Shown here piece after piece: positions 34,295 through 37,984 of a DNA stretch of 37,984 nt. The stretch comes from a virus, in IMG/VR virus record IMGVR_UViG_3300046532_003821, positions 1 to 37,984 of that record, one strand, 5' to 3'. The translations under genes and the position numbers were made by a program. The first letter of the stretch is position 1, and each line of letters starts with the position of its first letter. Under the pieces are notes generated by a model. The model had not been told where the DNA came from, did not search any database, and was given only the letters and a program-made list of their open reading frames with translations.

Positions 34295-37200
34295 TAGCCT
34301 AATAATCCTCCTGGCCTATTTTCCTGCTTAATAACCATGACTACTTGTTGTTTAATCTTCTTGGTAAGGTTGTCCATGTTCGACTTAGAGTCGGCCGCTG
34401 TATCGCTTGACTTAGAACCATCCTTTGCGTTTCCGCCCTCGACATTTACGTTTATGCTTATGTTATTAGTCATGCCGCCTGCGGAAGAGCTTTCTCCAGG
34501 CTTAGTGGTGTCCCCAACCAAGCCTCCTTCGTTAAATTTTCCAGAATTTATTTTCTCAAGGCTGGGTATGCCTATTTTTCTTGCGGCGTTTGCATTTATT
34601 ACATACTCGCCTTCTGTTAGCATTGCGGGAACCTTATCTATTCCTGCCGGGCCTGTGATTTTGCCGCCTGTATAATTTTTGTTCCAGCTGTATCCCTTTT
34701 GCCACATCGACTTCGGTGAGTTCTCAAGCTGCTCACTAACTTTATTGTATTGGTCAAAGTTCTCATAGTCGCCGTCATCCATCGGGCGGAGCGCCGCTTC
34801 ACTACCAGGCCCGTAACCCTGTTTATCCAAGCCCCATTTCTGCATCTTTAAACCAGCCTTCTTATAGCCAAGAGCATTGTCCGCCCTGCCAAAAGCAGAC
34901 ACACCCTCTTTACTCCCCCAGCCAGTTCCAGAACTAAGCTCATTCCCCAATCCCGACATTGCGGCGTTACCAATAAGAGAAACAACTTGCCTGCCAAGAG
35001 CTTGTTTTTTATTCTGCTTATCTATCCACTCTTGTTCCTTAGCTTGGAGGGCCTGCCTGGCCATGCTAGCTTCATTCTTAACATCGGAACTGTTTTGCAT
35101 AAAATGGGCGGACATATTATTACGCTTCCACGCTCGGTTTTTCTGAAACGCATCGTCAGGACGTTGCCATGGTTTATCGCTTTCTGCCTTTTTTTGCATT
35201 TTTTGCATAAGCCAACCAGTGCCCATAGCCCCTAGTCCAGAACCCAAGCTATCCTGAAAGCCTCCAGCAAATCCACCTTGGTTATATGCGGGAATTTTTC
35301 CCTTGTTCAATTGAGCCATTCCCCCTTGACCAAACCTTGACACAGCATCCCTTCCCATAACAAATTCTCCGTTGGTGAGCATGGAGGGAACCTTGCCTCC
35401 CTTATTTAAACCAACTGGGCCGCCCCGAAATTGCTTGGCTGGTGACGATGGAGCCGGCATCGAGCGAATCGCGCCAGCCAAATCCGAAATTCGCCCAGCC
35501 AAAGCGTCAATGCTTCCGGTTAATTTAAAGTTCGTATTATTTAGGGTTTGCGTCGCATTGATAGATTGCTGGGCTTCTGTATCTCCATTGTCATACATTC
35601 CAGCCATCATGTTATTCATCATATTTTCAACAAACATTTGATTCATCGTATCCAGGAACCCTATCGCAGCACCGCGCAGAGCATCCCCAACACTTCCCCC
35701 TTCCCTTGTTACTTGCATTATGGCTTGGCTCATGTTTGAGGCAAAGGCTTTAGGAAGAGCTTCCCCTATGTCATACTTAAATTTTGCGGCGCTATCACTA
35801 GCGTCCTTAAAGGCTTTCTGCATGCCGTTCGAAAAAGCATCACCCCCGTAGACAAATTCGTGCTGGATTTTTACGAGCTCCTGCATGCTCTTAAAGCGCT
35901 GGTCTTCTTGCTCAAGCAATTTTTCATTTCCTTCAATCATTTTTTGTACATTCGCAAGTTGATCCATCTGAGCGGTAGAATAGCCATTCGAAATAAGTTC
36001 TTTGTGAGCCTGGAGAGCGGAGATTTTGCCTACCTCGCCATTTCCACTAACCTCTTCTGCCTCGATTCTTGAGTCAATAGTGTCCGTGCTGTAATACCCT
36101 TGGGCTTGCTTAAGTAAGTCTTTAGCAGGTGTATTGTGCAGATCTTCTGAGCCAACAGTTTCATAGAATCCAGTATCCTTCATTATATCTTGAATTTTCT
36201 TTCGGGCGGTATTTTCTCGGTCCTCTCTAGTTAAAGTCCTGTCAACTGAATTTTTAGAGATGGCTTTATTTCTGGAAAAATTATATTGCTGAGCAACGGT
36301 GCCTCCGCCAACCCTAGCAAGAGCAGTCTGTCCCTTTAAGCTTTGATTCTCCAAAGTCAAACTAGAATATTTATCCGCAAAACCTTTCCCAACGTCCCTA
36401 CTGTCCTGCAAGCTCTTAAGGGTCTGCAGTATATCGGCCCTAGATTCAAGAACTTCATTTATATCCCTCTCATTATCCAGTTTTCTAATAGAGAGGTTAT
36501 TCTCGTCTTTGGCCTTTTGATTTAAGCCTTCCTTAATCTTAAGTTGCGCATCATAAAATCTTTTTAAGTTTGCGTTGCCAAGGATCTGTGCATTCAATTT
36601 ATCCAATATCTTACCGAAGTCTTCCGCAGATAAACCTGCGATAGCTTGATCTATATCATTTTCCGCTATAGCCTGAAAACCTGCAAATTTACCCTCTCCC
36701 AAAACACTTTTTAACGCACCGTTGTTAGCTTCGTTGTTGAATAAATTTTTTATCTCCTGGCCGAGCCCCGTTGAACTATCTTGGGATTTTTGAATGAAGG
36801 CATCCTTCATGGATTTGGTTGCAGCGAGTTGAGCTTGACGGTGTTTTGAGTTAACCTTGTTAACTTCCATGTTGTGTTTGATTTGGCCTCGCGCGCTCGC
36901 GGTTAATGATTTATTGTAAAGTTTTAGAGCTGAGTTCGCACCTTTATTTTCTTGCATCAAACTTTGCCTAATTTGATTTCCGGCAGCTTGAAACTTTGCG
37001 TCAGAAATAGCCTTGATTCTAAGAAAATTTAATTGTTTTTTCTCTTGATTTAATAGCTTGTCGTTTTGTTGAAGCTGTGCACGAAGCTGCTTTCTACGAT
37101 CTTCTCGAAATTTTTCAATCCTGGCCGTACCATCAGATGGACTGTCTTTACCATCCACCAAACCAATCCTTCTTGCAGTAGTCATCGCTGATCCATTCTC

Positions 37201-37984
37201 GTCACCAAACCCGCCACGCATCAAAGTGGAGATATCTTTACCGGATAACTCTTTATTTTTTAGTACGCCTCCCTTAATCGCGTTACCATCACTACCCATC
37301 TTACTCACCTGAACTTCCATATTGTGTATTTTCTTTGACTCTGTGGCACTAGAAAATGCATTGCCTATTATTTGGTCAAGATAATCGTTAGCGCTATCCT
37401 TGATAGAAAAAGAGCCATCAAGAAGACCCTCCCTCCCTTCTTGGTAGCTTTTGTGAGCTTTTGTAGCGGAGTAGGTAGCTTGATGCAATGTGTTACTTCC
37501 GCCACCTGGCTGAGCTGTCAATCCGATCAGCATTTTCAGATCGGATTTTAGGTTTTGCTCGGGCGACAAACCTTCCTGCGTACTGACTCTCCTCTTCGTA
37601 GACTGCAGCACCCCGCCCTCGTACTTCTTAAAGCCAAAGGACATATTTTGTTGCATGAGCTTTACATTTTTGAGGAACTCCTTGTCGGTGTTGTCTTTAG
37701 CTGAATCTGGTATTTCCAGATTCCACTTGCCCTTTGCCATTTGTTTATCGAAAGATGCTACTACTTCCTTGCCCGCGAAAGTGTTGGGGTCAGATTTTAA
37801 TATCGATTTCCCAGTTTCAGTGGCCGCCCCGTCTCCATCAGCTATATTGTACAAATCTTTAATAGACTTTAATGGACTCCTACCCTTAAATATGTCAGAC
37901 TCACTTTTTCCTTGTTGTGAGAGCAGATTGCCTGTGTAATCATCGCGTTGAAGAAGCTTCACGAATTTATCAGATGACGTAGAG
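34294..37984 (-). CDS. Tail tape measure protein (N-terminus beyond window edge)
   Basis: At least 1229 residues. The frame stays open to the right edge; the first available start is a GTG at 37960-37962, but seven sense codons precede it, so the true start may lie outside. Most of the chain is helical and charged, with long coiled-coil stretches (for example EKFREDRRKQLRAQLQQNDK). It then passes to a methionine- and alanine-rich segment (AFASNMSQAIMQVTREGG, GFLDTMNQMFVENMMNNM). Two copies of a tape-measure motif lie near the C-terminus: KVPSMLTNGEFVMGRDAV (about 35340-35400) and KVPAMLTEGEYVINANAA (about 34580-34640). The protein sets tail length and fills the tube before DNA passage. At about 0.15 nm per residue, as in lambda, the tail would be at least about 180 nm. 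It ends in TAATG with the next gene. Confidence 0.88.
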   Translation of the reverse strand, partial: STSSDKFVKLLQRDDYTGNLLSQQGKSESDIFKGRSPLKSIKDLYNIADGDGAATETGKSILKSDPNTFAGKEVVASFDKQMAKGKWNLEIPDSAKDNTDKEFLKNVKLMQQNMSFGFKKYEGGVLQSTKRRVSTQEGLSPEQNLKSDLKMLIGLTAQPGGGSNTLHQATYSATKAHKSYQEGREGLLDGSFSIKDSANDYLDQIIGNAFSSATESKKIHNMEVQVSKMGSDGNAIKGGVLKNKELSGKDISTLMRGGFGDENGSAMTTARRIGLVDGKDSPSDGTARIEKFREDRRKQLRAQLQQNDKLLNQEKKQLNFLRIKAISDAKFQAAGNQIRQSLMQENKGANSALKLYNKSLTASARGQIKHNMEVNKVNSKHRQAQLAATKSMKDAFIQKSQDSSTGLGQEIKNLFNNEANNGALKSVLGEGKFAGFQAIAENDIDQAIAGLSAEDFGKILDKLNAQILGNANLKRFYDAQLKIKEGLNQKAKDENNLSIRKLDNERDINEVLESRADILQTLKSLQDSRDVGKGFADKYSSLTLENQSLKGQTALARVGGGTVAQQYNFSRNKAISKNSVDRTLTREDRENTARKKIQDIMKDTGFYETVGSEDLHNTPAKDLLKQAQGYYSTDTIDSRIEAEEVSGNGEVGKISALQAHKELISNGYSTAQMDQLANVQKMIEGNEKLLEQEDQRFKSMQELVKIQHEFVYGGDAFSNGMQKAFKDASDSAAKFKYDIGEALPKAFASNMSQAIMQVTREGGSVGDALRGAAIGFLDTMNQMFVENMMNNMMAGMYDNGDTEAQQSINATQTLNNTNFKLTGSIDALAGRISDLAGAIRSMPAPSSPAKQFRGGPVGLNKGGKVPSMLTNGEFVMGRDAVSRFGQGGMAQLNKGKIPAYNQGGFAGGFQDSLGSGLGAMGTGWLMQKMQKKAESDKPWQRPDDAFQKNRAWKRNNMSAHFMQNSSDVKNEASMARQALQAKEQEWIDKQNKKQALGRQVVSLIGNAAMSGLGNELSSGTGWGSKEGVSAFGRADNALGYKKAGLKMQKWGLDKQGYGPGSEAALRPMDDGDYENFDQYNKVSEQLENSPKSMWQKGYSWNKNYTGGKITGPAGIDKVPAMLTEGEYVINANAARKIGIPSLEKINSGKFNEGGLVGDTTKPGESSSAGGMTNNISINVNVEGGNAKDGSKSSDTAADSKSNMDNLTKKIKQQVVMVIKQENRPGGLLG
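34307..34312 (-). promoter_or_regulatory. Ribosome binding site of the 432-residue tail protein
   Basis: A consensus AGGAGG within the last codons of the tape measure gene lies 12 nt before the ATG at 34294. The spacing is long but it supports this start in the TAATG overlap. Confidence 0.5.

Noticed and set aside
37960-37962. GTG as the definite start of the tape measure gene
   Set aside because: The frame remains open to the window edge with no stop and no ribosome site is visible, so the gene is better treated as partial.

Overview
This window looks like part of the genome of a long-tailed, lambda-like (siphovirus-type) phage or prophage, probably of a Gram-negative host. The main evidence is a minus-strand block whose order matches the lambda tail module: tape measure (H), two extra tail proteins, an M-like protein, an L homologue with Fe-S type cysteines, a JAMM peptidase standing for K, an I-J fusion, and a giant fibre. 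Glycosyltransferases of WavE and GT9 (heptosyltransferase) type, families linked to LPS-like glycans, also point to a Gram-negative host. By eye the DNA is moderately AT-rich. I see no integrase, capsid, terminase, tRNA, insertion sequence or CRISPR array, so phage versus prophage, and the exact host, cannot be settled here.

Positions 1-8365 (plus strand) hold a truncated WavE-like gene, nrdA (class I ribonucleotide reductase alpha chain), a secreted trypsin-like serine protease, a probable ssDNA-binding protein ending EAPF, a multidomain glycosyltransferase, a second ORF carrying the other half of a GT9 domain, and a 250-residue protein that may be a single-strand annealing protein. Most genes touch or overlap. 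Two good sigma70-like promoters (TTGTAA-17-TACAAT before nrdA, TTGACT-17-TATTAT before the protease) occupy the only real gaps.

Positions 8333-37984 (minus strand) form one compact tail operon of at least 29.6 kb, read right to left. Junctions are 1-8 nt overlaps or gaps of 4 and 23 nt, and I see no internal promoter. The two transcription directions converge and the last genes overlap by 33 bp at 8333-8365, with no visible terminator.

The most unusual theme is a short aromatic module resembling carbohydrate-binding module 5/12 (W...Y..GD.V...G..Y.a.....P....W). It recurs about a dozen times in the distal tail proteins: at least five copies in the 4149-residue fibre, about five in the M-like protein, one in a 432-residue tail protein and one inside the L homologue. 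In L it sits exactly between the two cysteine pairs expected to hold the Fe-S cluster. Other notable points are a duplicated M domain fused to a glycine-rich adhesin-like tail, fusion of I to J with the J fibre half moved to the next gene, a non-repetitive 365-residue insert in the fibre's 16-residue repeat tract (candidate receptor-binding head), and a GT9 enzyme split across two overlapping frames.
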